NCBI GenBank assembly: GCA_014337915.1
Contig: QUBU01000004.1
Coordinates: 1 to 64,000 of the forward strand
Reading direction: 5' to 3'
Length of the DNA stretch: 64,000 bases
DNA from: Gammaproteobacteria bacterium
Lineage (GTDB): Bacteria; Pseudomonadota; Gammaproteobacteria; Steroidobacterales; GCA-2729495
The position numbers were made by a program, and so were the translations under genes. The notes beneath the pieces are model-generated. The model ran no database searches. It was not told where the DNA came from and worked only from the letters and a program-made list of their open reading frames with translations. Shown here in pieces: positions 24,796 through 34,657 of this stretch (position 1 is its first letter; each line of letters starts with the position of its first letter).

Positions 24796-26861
24796 GCCTG
24801 ATCCCCGACCGGCAATATGAAGAAGAACCGCGTACGACCGGCCGTGGTCCGCTCCATGCCCGCCTCGCCGCCATGGCGTTCGACGATGGAACGCACGATC
24901 CAAAGACCTAGGCCGAGGCCTGGTGCATCGGGCTCGACGTCACCGGCGCGCCGGAAGCGCTGGAAGACCGTGTCCGGGTCGCTGTCGGTCAGGCCGGGAC
25001 CTTCATCCTCCACCCAGGCAGCGATGCGCCGGCCGCGCAGCTCGCCGCCGATGCGGATGGTGGTGCCCTCCGGCGCATACTTGCTCGCGTTGGCGAGCAG
25101 GTTGACGAACACCTGCACCAGGCGCTGGCCATCGCCGATCAGGTCCGGCAACCCGGGCGGCCAGGCGATGTCAAGCGCCTGGTGGCGCTGCGCCAGCAGG
25201 GGCCGGACCAGCGCTGCAGCCTCTTCCGCCACCTCGGCCAGCGCCAGGGTCTGGGCGCGGATCGCCAGCTGGCCGGCCTCGATGCGCACGCTCTCCAGCA
25301 GGTTGTCGATCAGCCGCATCAGCCGCAGCACGCCGCGCTCGAGGTTCTGGAACAGCTCGCGCTGCTCGGCGACGGGCAGGCGCTCCAGCCCGTCCTGCAA
25401 CAGCTCGATGGACGCCAGCTGCGCAGCGAGTGGTGTGCGGAACTCGTGGGAGATATTGGCGAGTACACTGTCGCGGGCGCGACGCACCGACTCCAGCTCG
25501 GTCTCGTCGCGCAACACCTGCACCTGCTGGCCCTCGGTGGGTGCTGCGCTGACGACGACCACCGAACGCGAGCCGCCACCGGGCAGGCACAGGCGCTCGG
25601 CCGCCCTGCCCTGGCCGGCGGTACGCGCCGCGAGGATCGGGCAGTCGCGCTCGCAGGGCCGCACCCCGTCGGTCTTCTCGGGGTTGAGGACATCTCCGCA
25701 GAAGCGGCCGACGATTTCCTCCTGGGGCCGCCCCAGCATGCGCACCACCTGGTCGTTGGCGTAGCGGATGATGCGGTCGGCATCCACCGCATACACACCC
25801 TCGACCACGCCGCCCAGGACGGCGCGCGCCTCCGCCTCGCGGCGCCTCAGCACGGCAGTCAGGTCCACGAGGTTGCTGCGCATCTCGTCCATGGTGAGCG
25901 CCAGCGAGCCGATCTCGCTGATGCCGGAGGTCGGCACGGCGACGGAGAAGTCCCCGCGGCCGATGCGATCGGCAGCATTGCGCAGCGCTTCCAGCGGCCG
26001 TGCCAGCCAGCGGCCGTAAAGCATGCCGCCCAGCGCCGCCAGCGCCAGCACCAGCAGGGAGATGACGGCCAGGCGCATCCCGAGGGCACGGGCCGCGGCA
26101 TCGAACTCGGCGGCGCCGATCTGCACGTCCACCAGCCCGATCAGCTCACCGGTGGATGCCGACCAGGGCACGACGGCCACATAGCTGTCCGAGTCGCTGA
26201 GGCGTCGGGTGGTCACCTTGCCGCTGGTGATGGTCTGGCTGTGCAGCTCCGTGAACGGGTTGTCCGGCGGCGCGGTATAGGTGGCGTAATTGATAACGGT
26301 CACCGTCGCATCCACCTGTTCCTGAAGGTCGGCGACCAGCCGGTCATCGACGGCGCGCAGGGCGATCACGCGGTAGGGCGCGAGGCGCGGCACCGGGGCG
26401 CTGGCCCCGCTGAGGATCAGGCCCGCATGGCGCGAAGCGAGCGCGAAGCGCTCGCCCTGTTCAGTGACGGCCGGCTCCAGCTCCGCCCATGGCAGTTCGC
26501 CACCGGCAGCGACCACCACGCCCGCATCGTTTACCAGCAGGCAGCCGTAGAGCCCCTTCGACTGTGCATAGCGGGCAAGGAACGGTTCCAGGGCGCGCAG
26601 GTCGCCCTGCAGCAGCAGCCTGATCAGCGTCGGCCGACTGGCGAGCTCGCGGGCGTCGCCGAGGACCTCCTCGTTGATCCGCCTCAGGTAGTCACGGGCC
26701 GAGGCACCGGCCAGCTCTACGCGGGTCATGGCCTGCTGCCGGGCCAGGCGCTCGAGCAGGCCCACCGAAGACGCGGCAACCGCCAGCACCGCCAGCAGGA
26801 CGATCACACCGCTGCCGATGCCAAGCCAGGCGGCAAGGCCGAGGGGTCGCGACTGCTTCAT
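24792..26861 (-). CDS. Membrane sensor histidine kinase with PAS domain
   Basis: A 689-residue kinase: membrane helix (about 10-32), large periplasmic sensor region (about 35-260, Cache-like: ASARDYLRRINEEVLGDARELASRPTLIRLLLQG and GVVVAAGGELPWAELEPAV), second helix (about 262-285), HAMP, a PAS domain with Cys residues (CGDVLNPEKTDGVRPCERDCP), HisKA with His472 in ISHEFRTPLA, and HATPase with NLLANASKYAPEG, EDEGPGL and GLGLGLWIV. The Cys pattern in PAS is a known variant that may be structural or redox-related. It starts 24 bases after cysW and is probably cotranscribed, suggesting it senses the transported anion or its depletion. Confidence 0.93.
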   Translation of the reverse strand: MKQSRPLGLAAWLGIGSGVIVLLAVLAVAASSVGLLERLARQQAMTRVELAGASARDYLRRINEEVLGDARELASRPTLIRLLLQGDLRALEPFLARYAQSKGLYGCLLVNDAGVVVAAGGELPWAELEPAVTEQGERFALASRHAGLILSGASAPVPRLAPYRVIALRAVDDRLVADLQEQVDATVTVINYATYTAPPDNPFTELHSQTITSGKVTTRRLSDSDSYVAVVPWSASTGELIGLVDVQIGAAEFDAAARALGMRLAVISLLVLALAALGGMLYGRWLARPLEALRNAADRIGRGDFSVAVPTSGISEIGSLALTMDEMRSNLVDLTAVLRRREAEARAVLGGVVEGVYAVDADRIIRYANDQVVRMLGRPQEEIVGRFCGDVLNPEKTDGVRPCERDCPILAARTAGQGRAAERLCLPGGGSRSVVVVSAAPTEGQQVQVLRDETELESVRRARDSVLANISHEFRTPLAAQLASIELLQDGLERLPVAEQRELFQNLERGVLRLMRLIDNLLESVRIEAGQLAIRAQTLALAEVAEEAAALVRPLLAQRHQALDIAWPPGLPDLIGDGQRLVQVFVNLLANASKYAPEGTTIRIGGELRGRRIAAWVEDEGPGLTDSDPDTVFQRFRRAGDVEPDAPGLGLGLWIVRSIVERHGGEAGMERTTAGRTRFFFILPVGDQA

Positions 26862-26885
26862 CCCGCCACCAGCAACGGACCGCGC

Positions 26886-27746
26886 TCAGTGCCCACCGCG
26901 ATGCCCGGTGCGCCACTCGATGGCGGTCTTGATGGCCAGCGTCACCAGCGCCAGCAGGCTCAGCACCGAGGCCACGGCGAAGGCCGCCACCTGGTTGAAC
27001 TCGTTGTACAGGATCTCGACGTGCAGCGGCATGGTGGTGGTCAGGCCGCGGATATGGCCGGAGACGACCGCCACCGCGCCAAACTCGCCCATGGCACGGG
27101 CATTGCAGAGGATCACGCCGTAGATCACGCCCCATTGTATCTTGGGCAGGGTCACCTTGAAGAAGGTCGTCCAGCCGCCCGCCCCGAGGGATATGGCGGC
27201 CTCCTCCTCGTCCGTGCCCAGCATCTGCATCAGCGGCAGCAGTTCCCGGGCCACGTAGGGGAAGGTCACGAACAGCGTGACCAGGACGATGCCAGGCAAC
27301 GCGAAGATCACCTCGATGTCGCGCTCCTCCAGCCACGGCCCAAACCAGCCGCTGGCGCCGAAGACCAGCACGTAGGCCAGACCCGAGATCACCGGCGACA
27401 CCGCGAACGGCAGGTCGATGAGCGTCGTGAGCACGCTCTTGCCGCGAAAGCTGAAGCGCGCGATGGCGTAGGCGGCGGCGATGCCGAACAGGGTGTTGAG
27501 CGGTACCACCAGGGCGGTGACCAGCAGTGTCAGGCGCATCGCCGCCAGCGCGTCCGGATCGACCAGCGCCTCGCGGTAGAAGCCGATGCCCCTGTCGAAC
27601 GCTTCCACGAAAACGGTGACCAGCGGCAGCAGCAGGATGACGCCGAGGAACAGCGCGGCGATGCCGATCAGCAGCCCGCGCACCATCCGGCTGCGCCAGC
27701 GGCTGGCATGGCCGCGCTCTTCCAGCCAGGCGGCGGGCGTGGCCAT
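26886..27746 (-). CDS. cysW: Sulfate/thiosulfate ABC transporter permease CysW
   Basis: A 286-residue inner-membrane permease with about six helices. LLPLVTVFVEAFDRGIGFYREALVDPDALAAMRLT and FSFRGKSVLTTLIDLPFAVSPVISGLAYVLVFG are CysW-type, and EEEAAISLGAGGWTTFFKVTLPKIQWGVIYG is the EAA coupling loop to the ATPase. The ATG at 27746 lies one base after the cysT stop; GTG 27755 is an alternative start. Works with CysT, CysA and the periplasmic sulfate binder. Confidence 0.92.
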   Translation of the reverse strand: MATPAAWLEERGHASRWRSRMVRGLLIGIAALFLGVILLLPLVTVFVEAFDRGIGFYREALVDPDALAAMRLTLLVTALVVPLNTLFGIAAAYAIARFSFRGKSVLTTLIDLPFAVSPVISGLAYVLVFGASGWFGPWLEERDIEVIFALPGIVLVTLFVTFPYVARELLPLMQMLGTDEEEAAISLGAGGWTTFFKVTLPKIQWGVIYGVILCNARAMGEFGAVAVVSGHIRGLTTTMPLHVEILYNEFNQVAAFAVASVLSLLALVTLAIKTAIEWRTGHRGGH

Positions 27747-27747
27747 C

Positions 27748-28608
27748 TCAGGCACCCAGCCCCAGGCGCCGCCGCTGCCAGGCCTGTAGCAGGTTGATGA
27801 CCAGCAGCATCACGAAGGACAGCGCCAGCATCAGGAAGCCGAGGATCGCAGCGCCCGTGTAGTCGAACTGCTCCAGCTTGATGATGATCAGCAGCGGCAT
27901 GATCTCGGTGTGCAGCGGCACGTTGCCGGCGATGAAGATCACCGAGCCGTATTCGCCCACGCCGCGCGCGAAGGCCAGCGTGAACCCGGTGAGCAGCGCC
28001 GGCAGGATCGCCGGGAGGATGACCCGCAGGAAGGTGTGCCAGCGGCTGGCGCCGAGCGAGATCGCCGCCTCCTCCACCGCGGGATCGAGGGCCATGATCG
28101 CCGGCTGCAGGGTGCGCACCACGAAGGGAATGCCGATCAGGGTCAGCGCCACGGTGACACCGACCCAGGTATAGGCCACCTTCAGGCCCAGGGCAGCCAG
28201 CCACTGGCCGACCATGCCGTCGTCGGCGAACACCGTGACCAGGGCGATGCCCGAGACCGCGGTGGGCAGCGCGAACGGCAGGTCGATCAGCGCATCGAGC
28301 AGACGCCGGCCAGCGAAGTCATAGCGCGTCAGCACCCAGGCGACGACCAGGCCAAACACCGCATTGATGCTCGCCGCCAGCAGCGCGGCACCGAAGGACA
28401 GGCGCAGCGCCGCCAGTACCCTGGGTTCGGCCAGTGTGTGCAGCACCGCGTCCAGCGGCGCGGTGGTTGCCTTGACGACCAGCGCCGCGATCGGCAGCAG
28501 CACGATCAGCGACAGGTACAGCACCGTGTAGCCGAGCGTCAGCCCGAAACCGGGCAGGACCGAGGCTTCGCGCCAGCGCCAGCCCTGCAGGCCGGATTCG
28601 CGGGCCAT
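27748..28608 (-). CDS. cysT: Sulfate/thiosulfate ABC transporter permease CysT
   Basis: A 286-residue permease with about six helices. LPGFGLTLGYTVLYLSLIVLLPIAALV, FAGRRLLDALIDLPFALPTAVSGIALVTVFADDG and EEAAISLGASRWHTFLRVILPAILPALLTGFTLAFARGVGEYGSVIFIAGN are CysT/CysU signatures including the EAA loop. The ATG at 28608 lies 2 bases after the cysA stop. It forms the channel with CysW. Confidence 0.93.
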   Translation of the reverse strand: MARESGLQGWRWREASVLPGFGLTLGYTVLYLSLIVLLPIAALVVKATTAPLDAVLHTLAEPRVLAALRLSFGAALLAASINAVFGLVVAWVLTRYDFAGRRLLDALIDLPFALPTAVSGIALVTVFADDGMVGQWLAALGLKVAYTWVGVTVALTLIGIPFVVRTLQPAIMALDPAVEEAAISLGASRWHTFLRVILPAILPALLTGFTLAFARGVGEYGSVIFIAGNVPLHTEIMPLLIIIKLEQFDYTGAAILGFLMLALSFVMLLVINLLQAWQRRRLGLGA

Positions 28609-28610
28609 GC

Positions 28611-30425
28611 CTACAGCACCGCTGCCAGCGCTGCCGGCCGCGGACCCGAATACGACAGCAGCAGCGGCCAGCGAGCGTCGGCATCGAACAGCCAGCCCAG
28701 GTCACGCACCAGCGCCGCCTCGATCTCGGCGCGGTCGCCATCGATGCCCATGACCAGCAGGGCCGGGTCCGGGCCGGAGGCAAGCGCGAGCAGCTGCTCG
28801 CTGACCGCGCCCTCCAGCAGCTCGGTGCGCAGGTCGAGGCCGTGGCTGGCGCGCACCTCCGCCCGCGTGTCGAGCAGGCGGCGCAGGACCCGGGTGCGTT
28901 CGGCAGCGACTGCGTCCCTGCGCATCACGCTGACGAAGGTCGCCTCCGCGTTGATGTGCCGCACCAGGCTGGCCACCAGGCCCATCGCCTCGCCCTGCGG
29001 GGCATCGTCCGGGCAATGGATGATCACCCGGCGTGGCAACGCTGCCCCGCGCGGCACGCACAGCAGGCGGCGCGCGCCATGGGCCACCAGGCTGGCGATC
29101 TCCGCCGGCGTGCGGCCGGTGTTGTCCACCACTACCAGCCCCGCGCTGCGCAGCGTAGCGGTACCAGGTTGTTCCTCGGCGACGATGGTTTCGCTGAGGT
29201 TGGCCCGCGTGCTCTGCACCAGCTGCGCCACCAGCGGCGACTGGCGCAGCTCCAGCACCGCCTCGCGGGTCGGGGCCCGGAACAGGAAGCTCGAGACCGG
29301 CGTGGGCAGCACATGCAGGCGACGCACGCCAAGCGCGATGCTGTCACCGGCCGCCAGCGGCATGGCCATGGCTTCGGCCGCGGTGCGCGTCACCTCCAGC
29401 AGGCAGGCGCCCGGCGCCAGGCCCGGGTGGACCTGGGCGTCCACGCGCGCGGCTGCGCGCAGGTTCGCGCCGGCGCCGACCTGCACCAGCAGGCGACCGA
29501 CGCCACCACCGAAGCTGGTCTCCAGCACCTGGCCCTCGCCAAGGCAGGGGTTCGCCAGCACCTGCCGATGCCGCGCGAGTTCGATGTCCTCCGGGCGCAC
29601 CACAGTGACCACCTCGGTGCTCGATACCGCATCGGGCCGCGCCTGGCTGGCGTGGTTGATCATCGCCTGGCCGACCCGCACCCGGTAGGGCGTGGCCACC
29701 TCGCCCAGCAGCAGATTGGCCGCGCCGAGGAAGGTGGCGACGAAGCGCGTTGCCGGCTGGCGGTAGAGCTGCTGCGGCTGCCCGGTCTCGAGCAGCCGCC
29801 CCATGTGCATGACGCCGATGCGGTCGGCCAGCGAGAAGGCCTCCTCCTGGTCGTGGGTGACGAGGATGGTGGTGGTGCCGAGACGCCGCTGCACCTCGCG
29901 CACCGTGCGCCGCAGCTCGGTGCGGATCTTCGCGTCCAGCGCGCCGAAGGGCTCGTCGAGCAGCAGCACCCCGGGCTCGTGGGCCAGCGCCCGCGCCACG
30001 GCCACGCGCTGCTGCTGGCCGCCGGAGAGCTGCGACGGCAGGCGCTCGTCCATGCCTTCCAGCGCCACCAGCCGCAGCAGCTCGCGGCGCCGCTCGCGCC
30101 GGCGCGCCGCCGGCACGCCGCGGATGCGCAGCGCGAACTCGATGTTGTCGGCGATGCTCATGTTGCGGAACAGGGCGTAGTGCTGGAACACGAAGCCCAC
30201 GCCGCGGTCGCGCGGGTTGACGAAAGTGACGTCGCGGCCATGCAGCGCGATGCGCCCGTGGTCGATGTCGGTGAGGCCGGCAATACCGCGCAGGAGCGTG
30301 CTCTTGCCGCTGCCGCTGGCGCCGAGCAGCACGAAGAACTCGCCCTTCGCGACCTCGAGCGTGACGTCGTTGACCACGGGCACGCCGCGGTAGCGCTTGG
30401 TGACCTGTTCGAAGCGGATGGACAT
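28611..30425 (-). CDS. cysA: CysA-type ATPase with extra C-terminal USP-like region
   Basis: A 604-residue protein, far longer than the usual 350-365 of CysA. Residues 1-235 are a complete ABC ATPase ([38 protein letters not shown]). Residues about 245-370 are the TOBE-type domain (VVRPEDIEL). Residues about 375-604 are an extension with [33 protein letters not shown] and LLVMGIDGD, which reads like a universal-stress-protein Rossmann fold. The ATG at 30425 is chosen; upstream residues in the same frame lack similarity. First gene of the cys operon; the extension may sense nucleotide or stress state (inference). Confidence 0.9.
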   Translation of the reverse strand: MSIRFEQVTKRYRGVPVVNDVTLEVAKGEFFVLLGASGSGKSTLLRGIAGLTDIDHGRIALHGRDVTFVNPRDRGVGFVFQHYALFRNMSIADNIEFALRIRGVPAARRRERRRELLRLVALEGMDERLPSQLSGGQQQRVAVARALAHEPGVLLLDEPFGALDAKIRTELRRTVREVQRRLGTTTILVTHDQEEAFSLADRIGVMHMGRLLETGQPQQLYRQPATRFVATFLGAANLLLGEVATPYRVRVGQAMINHASQARPDAVSSTEVVTVVRPEDIELARHRQVLANPCLGEGQVLETSFGGGVGRLLVQVGAGANLRAAARVDAQVHPGLAPGACLLEVTRTAAEAMAMPLAAGDSIALGVRRLHVLPTPVSSFLFRAPTREAVLELRQSPLVAQLVQSTRANLSETIVAEEQPGTATLRSAGLVVVDNTGRTPAEIASLVAHGARRLLCVPRGAALPRRVIIHCPDDAPQGEAMGLVASLVRHINAEATFVSVMRRDAVAAERTRVLRRLLDTRAEVRASHGLDLRTELLEGAVSEQLLALASGPDPALLVMGIDGDRAEIEAALVRDLGWLFDADARWPLLLSYSGPRPAALAAVL

Positions 30426-30482
30426 CGATGCCTCTTGCTGCGCATGGTAGGCGCGCCCAGTCACGAAATCAGTCTCGGGCCA

Positions 30483-30503
30483 GTGACATTGCGGTGACAT
30501 TGC
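30483..30503. promoter_or_regulatory. 11-bp-period direct repeat, Pho-box-like, upstream of cysA/sbp
   Basis: GTGACATTGC occurs exactly twice, at 30483-30492 and 30494-30503, with one G between, so the period is 11 bp. On the minus strand the core is TGTCA-N6-TGTCA, the spacing of PhoB boxes and of other OmpR-family regulator sites. It lies 58-78 bases upstream of cysA and 140 bases upstream of sbp. The operon's own OmpR-type regulator is the likeliest user; PhoB is an alternative. Confidence 0.5.
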
Positions 30504-30643
30504 ACGGTGAGCGCGGCACCGGAACGCCGTGGCGTCACCAGGGCATCACCCGCGTTGACAGCCGCCGACCAGCGGCCGCATCGTGGCCGCCAGACCCCGC
30601 TGGCCAACGCCTGTACGCAACCCATGGGAACGAGCCCGCAGCC

Positions 30644-31651
30644 ATGAAGCCCGGCTGGATCGTCGCTGCCCTCATCGCCCTCGCCGCTGTGACCACGCCG
30701 GCCCGGGGCGGGGAGACCCTGCGCCTGCTCAATGTGTCGTATGACGCGACCCGCGAGTTCTACCTGGCCTACGACCGGCTGTTCGCCGGGCACTGGCGCA
30801 GCGTCGAGGGGCAGGACGTGCGCATCCAGCGTTCCCACGGCGGATCGGGGCGCCAGGCCCGCTCCGTGATCGATGGCCTGCCGGCCGACGTCGTCACGCT
30901 GGCGCTGGCCTACGACATCGACGCCATCGCGCAGCGCTCCGGGCGCCTGCCACCCGACTGGCAGGCGCAGCTGCCGAACCACAGCTCGCCGTACACCTCG
31001 GTCATCGTGCTGCTGGTGCGCAAGGGCAATCCGAAGAACATCCGTGACTGGGACGACCTGCTGCGGCCGGGGCTGCAGGTCATCACACCCAATCCCAAGA
31101 CCTCTGGCGGCGCGCGCTGGAACTACCTCGCCGCCTGGGGCTATGCGCTGGAGAAGCACCAGGGCGACGAAGTCGCGGCGCTGGCGTTCCTGCGGGCGCT
31201 GTTCGCCAACGTCCCCGTGCTCGACACCGGTGCGCGCGCCTCCACCATGACCTTCGTGCAGCGAGGCATCGGCGATGTGCTGCTGGCCTGGGAGAGCGAG
31301 GCCCTGCTTGCCCGCGACGAGTTGGGCACGAACCGCTTCGATATCGTCATGCCGTCGGTGAGCGTGCTGGCGGAACCACCGGTCGCCGTCGTCGAACGCA
31401 ATGCGCGGCGGCACGGCACCACCGCACTGGCACGGGCCTACCTCGAATACCTGTATTCGCCCGAGGCGCAGGAAGTCATCGCGAAGCACCACTTTCGCCC
31501 GAGCCTGCCCGCAGTGGCCGCAAAATACGCCGGTAAGTTCCCGGATGTGCGCCTGCTCAGCATCCGCGATTTCGGCGGCTGGCAGGCGGCCCAGGCAAAG
31601 CATTTCGACGATGGCGGCCTGTTCGACCGGATACTCGAACGCCGGCAGTGA
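30644..31651 (+). CDS. sbp: Periplasmic sulfate-binding protein
   Basis: A 335-residue exported binding protein. Residues 1-22 form a signal peptide ending ARGGE. The family signatures are [61 protein letters not shown] and [24 protein letters not shown], containing the main-chain and Ser contacts to sulfate. It feeds CysTWA. It is divergent from cysA, with a shared 218-base regulatory region. The ATG at 30644 begins the signal peptide; longer readings upstream lack similarity. Confidence 0.93.
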   Translation: MKPGWIVAALIALAAVTTPARGGETLRLLNVSYDATREFYLAYDRLFAGHWRSVEGQDVRIQRSHGGSGRQARSVIDGLPADVVTLALAYDIDAIAQRSGRLPPDWQAQLPNHSSPYTSVIVLLVRKGNPKNIRDWDDLLRPGLQVITPNPKTSGGARWNYLAAWGYALEKHQGDEVAALAFLRALFANVPVLDTGARASTMTFVQRGIGDVLLAWESEALLARDELGTNRFDIVMPSVSVLAEPPVAVVERNARRHGTTALARAYLEYLYSPEAQEVIAKHHFRPSLPAVAAKYAGKFPDVRLLSIRDFGGWQAAQAKHFDDGGLFDRILERRQ

Positions 31652-31669
31652 GCCGCCGGGCATCCGCCG

Positions 31670-33109
31670 TCAGGCATCGGTGACGATTTCACCACCCCGC
31701 AATTCGGCCGGGCCCTCGTCACGCAGCTGCCAGAACACGACGGCCGATCCCATGGTCATCAGGCCGATGGCGATGACGGTGGCGCGAAACACCGGCAATG
31801 CGTCGCTGCCATCGTGGCTGCCCAGCCAGCCGCCGAAGGCAGCCAGCAGCGCGGCCGCGCAGGTCACGCCCAGGCTCATGCCGAGCATCTGTACCATCGA
31901 GAACAGGCTGTTGCCGCTACCGGCCTGCGCTGGCGCGAGGTCCTTGAGCGTCACGGCATTCATGGCAGTGAACTGGAAGGAATTCACGGCGCCGAAGACG
32001 CCGAGCTGCAGGATCCGCAACCACAGCGGCTGGCCCGGAGCCATCAGCGCAAAGCCGGCGATCGTCACGCCCAGCAGCAGCGTATTGCCGATCAGCACCT
32101 TGCGATAGCCATGGCGGGTGATCACGGCCGTGGTCACGCGCTTGGCGCCCATGCTGGCCAGTGCCACCGGCAGCATGAGCATGCCGGCTTCCGCCGGGGA
32201 GTAGCCCAGGGTCAGCTGCAGCAGCAGCGGCAGCAGGTAAGGCATGGCGCCGGAGCCGATGCGCGAGAACAGATTGCCCAGCAGGCCGACGCGATAACTC
32301 TGCACGCTGAACAGTGCCGGGGTGAAGATCGGCGCCGGGCTGCGCAGTGCATGCAGCCAGTACGCGGCGAGCGCGGCCATCCCGAGGATCATCAGCAGCA
32401 CCGGCAGGCTGTGCGCCCAGCCCATGCCGCCCAGCCCATCGAGGGCCAGCGAAACACCGACCATGGCGGACACCAGCAGCAGGTAGCCGCCCAGGTCGAA
32501 GCGGCCGCTGGCCGCGGTGAAGTTCGGGACGTAGCGTCGGGTGGCCAGCAGGCCGGCTAGACCCACCGGGAGGTTGATGAGGAAGATCCAGTGCCAGGAA
32601 GCCACCTCCACCAGCCAGCCACCCAGCGTCGGGCCGATCAGCGGGCCGACCAGCGCCGGAATGGCGACGAAGCTGATTGCCGCGAGAAACAGCTCCCCCG
32701 GGAACGCACGCAGCACCACCAGCCGACCCACCGGCATCAGCATGGCGCCGCCCACACCCTGCAACACGCGCGCAGCGACGAGCTGGTCGAGGCTGCCGGA
32801 GGCCGCGCAGGCGACCGAGCCGAGCATGAACAGCCCGATGGCCAGCATGTAGACGCGCCGGGTGCCGAAGCGGTCGGCCAGCCAGCCGGTGGCGGGGATG
32901 ACCGCCGCCATGGTGAGCGCGTAGGACACCACCACCGCGTGCATGCGCAGCGGGCTCTCCCCCAGGCTGTGTGCCATCGCCGGCAGCGCGGTGTTGACGA
33001 TGGTCGAGTCCAGCAACTGCATGAACATGCCGATCGCCACGATCCAGAGGACCAGGCGCGGACTGGCAGGACCAGTGGCGGGAACAGGCGGAGCTGGATC
33101 AGGATGCAT
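31670..33109 (-). CDS. DHA2-family MFS multidrug exporter (MdtD-like)
   Basis: A 479-residue transporter with about 14 helices. LLDSTIVNTALPAMAHSLGES is the DHA2 motif D1, GWLADRFGTRRVYMLAI is motif A, RVLQGVGGAMLMPVGRL is motif B, and GPLIGPTLGGWLVEVASWHWIFLINLPVG is motif C and the EmrB/MdtD-type loop. It probably exports drugs or small amphipathic compounds by proton antiport. Convergent with sbp, followed upstream on the same strand by another MFS gene. Confidence 0.9.
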   Translation of the reverse strand: MHPDPAPPVPATGPASPRLVLWIVAIGMFMQLLDSTIVNTALPAMAHSLGESPLRMHAVVVSYALTMAAVIPATGWLADRFGTRRVYMLAIGLFMLGSVACAASGSLDQLVAARVLQGVGGAMLMPVGRLVVLRAFPGELFLAAISFVAIPALVGPLIGPTLGGWLVEVASWHWIFLINLPVGLAGLLATRRYVPNFTAASGRFDLGGYLLLVSAMVGVSLALDGLGGMGWAHSLPVLLMILGMAALAAYWLHALRSPAPIFTPALFSVQSYRVGLLGNLFSRIGSGAMPYLLPLLLQLTLGYSPAEAGMLMLPVALASMGAKRVTTAVITRHGYRKVLIGNTLLLGVTIAGFALMAPGQPLWLRILQLGVFGAVNSFQFTAMNAVTLKDLAPAQAGSGNSLFSMVQMLGMSLGVTCAAALLAAFGGWLGSHDGSDALPVFRATVIAIGLMTMGSAVVFWQLRDEGPAELRGGEIVTDA

Positions 33110-33197
33110 GTGGAAACCGGACGCCGTCAGCGGCAGGCCCGCAGCGCGCTGCCCGATACTGGGCAGCCGGCCCCAGGCGCTGCGGTGCCGGTCCGGC

Positions 33198-34460
33198 CTA
33201 CTCCTGCGCCTGCGGGAATGCCCTGGGAAATGGCTTCAGGCTCAGCAGCAGCAGCGCCGCGAACACCAGCAGTCCTCCAAGGATGTACAGGATCTCGGTG
33301 TAGCCGCCGTAATGTTCCACCGCCCGGGCGGTGACCAGCGGCCCGAAACCCGCGCCGATCGAGTAGGCGCTGAAGTACCAGGCATAGATGCGGCTGAAGT
33401 AGCGCAGGCCGAAGTAGCGGCCGGCCAGGTAGGCCGAGGCGTTCACCTCGGCGCCCGAGGCGAGGCCGGCAAGGACACCGGCGATCGCACCGCCGCTGAA
33501 GGCGCTTGCGCCATCCGCGCCAGCCGCCAGCAGCATGCTGGCGACGACGGGGCCGATGAGGAAGGCGCTGGCCACCCGCGAGGCGAAGAAGCGGTCCATG
33601 AGCACGCCGCCGGCCAGCCGGCCGACGATGAGGGCAGCGGAGAACAGCGACAGCGCCAGCGCGGCGCGCATCGGGTCCACGCCGCGCAGCTTGAGCAGCG
33701 GCACCAGGTGCATCTGCAGGCTCACGGTACCGAAGCCGACCAGGAAGAAGGCGAGGATCATCATCCAGAAGCCCGTCTGGCGCAGGGTCTGTGCCAGCGT
33801 GAAACCGCCGGGCTGGCCGGTCTTTGCAGCGGCACCGGCCACATTGGCTGCGGGCATGCCATCGGGCTGGAGCCCCATGGCGGCCGGTGTGTCCCTGACG
33901 ATGATGGCGATGGCGAGGAAGCCGAGCGTGGTGACCACCGCGGTGACGATCAGGTAGGCGGTGCGCCAGCCATAGGCATCGATGGCCCACTGCGAGAGCA
34001 GCGGCCAGATCATGCCGCCCACGCCAAGGCCCGCGAGCGCAATGCCAAGCGCGAGCCCGCGCTGGCGGTCGAACCACAGCGAGATCACCCGGGCGAAGGA
34101 AACGTGGGTGGTGCCCAGGCCCAGCAGCGTCATCAGGATGAAGCGTGCATAGTACGTGCCGAGCGATGCATCCTGCGCGGCGAATGAAGCAAGCACGATG
34201 CCCTCGAGGATGAAGCCGGCGAGGATCATGCGCCTGGCGCCGAAGCGGTCGATCAGCACGCCGATGACAGGCGAGGCGACGGTCACCGTCACGGTGGCGA
34301 GCATCAGCGCCACGAAGAGTTCCGATGGTTGCCAGCCGAACTCGGCGACCAGCGGCCCGAGGAAGATGGAGAAGGTCCCGGTCATCACGCTGGTCAGGCC
34401 GCAGGCCAGGCCCAGGCAACAGGCGATGGTGACGTACCAGCCGTAGAAGATCCTGCGCAT
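33198..34460 (-). CDS. MFS transporter (OFA/monocarboxylate-type)
   Basis: A 420-residue, 12-helix transporter. MRRIFYGWYVTIACCLGLACGLTS at the N-terminus is typical of the oxalate/formate-antiporter and monocarboxylate-transporter group, along with LIDRFGARRMILAGF (motif A) and LALGIALAGLGVGGMIWPLLSQWAIDAYGWRTAY. The likely substrate is a small carboxylate. The ATG at 34460 follows GGGGAACGGGA; a GTG six codons upstream is an alternative. Lies 88 bases upstream of the MdtD-like gene. Confidence 0.85.
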   Translation of the reverse strand: MRRIFYGWYVTIACCLGLACGLTSVMTGTFSIFLGPLVAEFGWQPSELFVALMLATVTVTVASPVIGVLIDRFGARRMILAGFILEGIVLASFAAQDASLGTYYARFILMTLLGLGTTHVSFARVISLWFDRQRGLALGIALAGLGVGGMIWPLLSQWAIDAYGWRTAYLIVTAVVTTLGFLAIAIIVRDTPAAMGLQPDGMPAANVAGAAAKTGQPGGFTLAQTLRQTGFWMMILAFFLVGFGTVSLQMHLVPLLKLRGVDPMRAALALSLFSAALIVGRLAGGVLMDRFFASRVASAFLIGPVVASMLLAAGADGASAFSGGAIAGVLAGLASGAEVNASAYLAGRYFGLRYFSRIYAWYFSAYSIGAGFGPLVTARAVEHYGGYTEILYILGGLLVFAALLLLSLKPFPRAFPQAQE

Positions 34461-34584
34461 CGATGTCCCGTTCCCCACGGCAGCGGCCGCTTGCCCCGCG
34501 CGGAGTATACGTCAGGATGCAAATGGTGCGGCCAGCCGCCAATCGAGCGGGCGTGCTGTCCGCAGCCGGCATGAGGGCAACAAC

Positions 34585-34614
34585 AAAAAAAAAGCCCCGG
34601 CTGTGCCGGGGCTT
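34585..34614 (-). terminator. Intrinsic terminator of the cold-shock gene
   Basis: On the minus strand AAGCCCCGGC and GCCGGGGCTT form a perfect 10-bp stem with a three-base loop (arms 34592-34601 and 34605-34614 on the plus strand), followed by a run of nine T (34585-34593). It lies 44 bases after the stop of the cold-shock gene, a strong rho-independent terminator. Confidence 0.92.
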
Positions 34615-34657
34615 GGAGTCTCGATTGGCGTGCGTGCCGCACGCCGTGGTCGAAACC

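Noticed and set aside
25182-27797. 871-codon plus-strand reading over the kinase and cysW
   Set aside because: Though long, it is a His/Gln/Arg-rich shadow of the opposite-strand genes, which have complete domain motifs.
27910-30497. Two long plus-strand readings (592 and 551 codons) over cysT and cysA
   Set aside because: Antisense to complete ABC transporter motifs; no signal, domain or start context.
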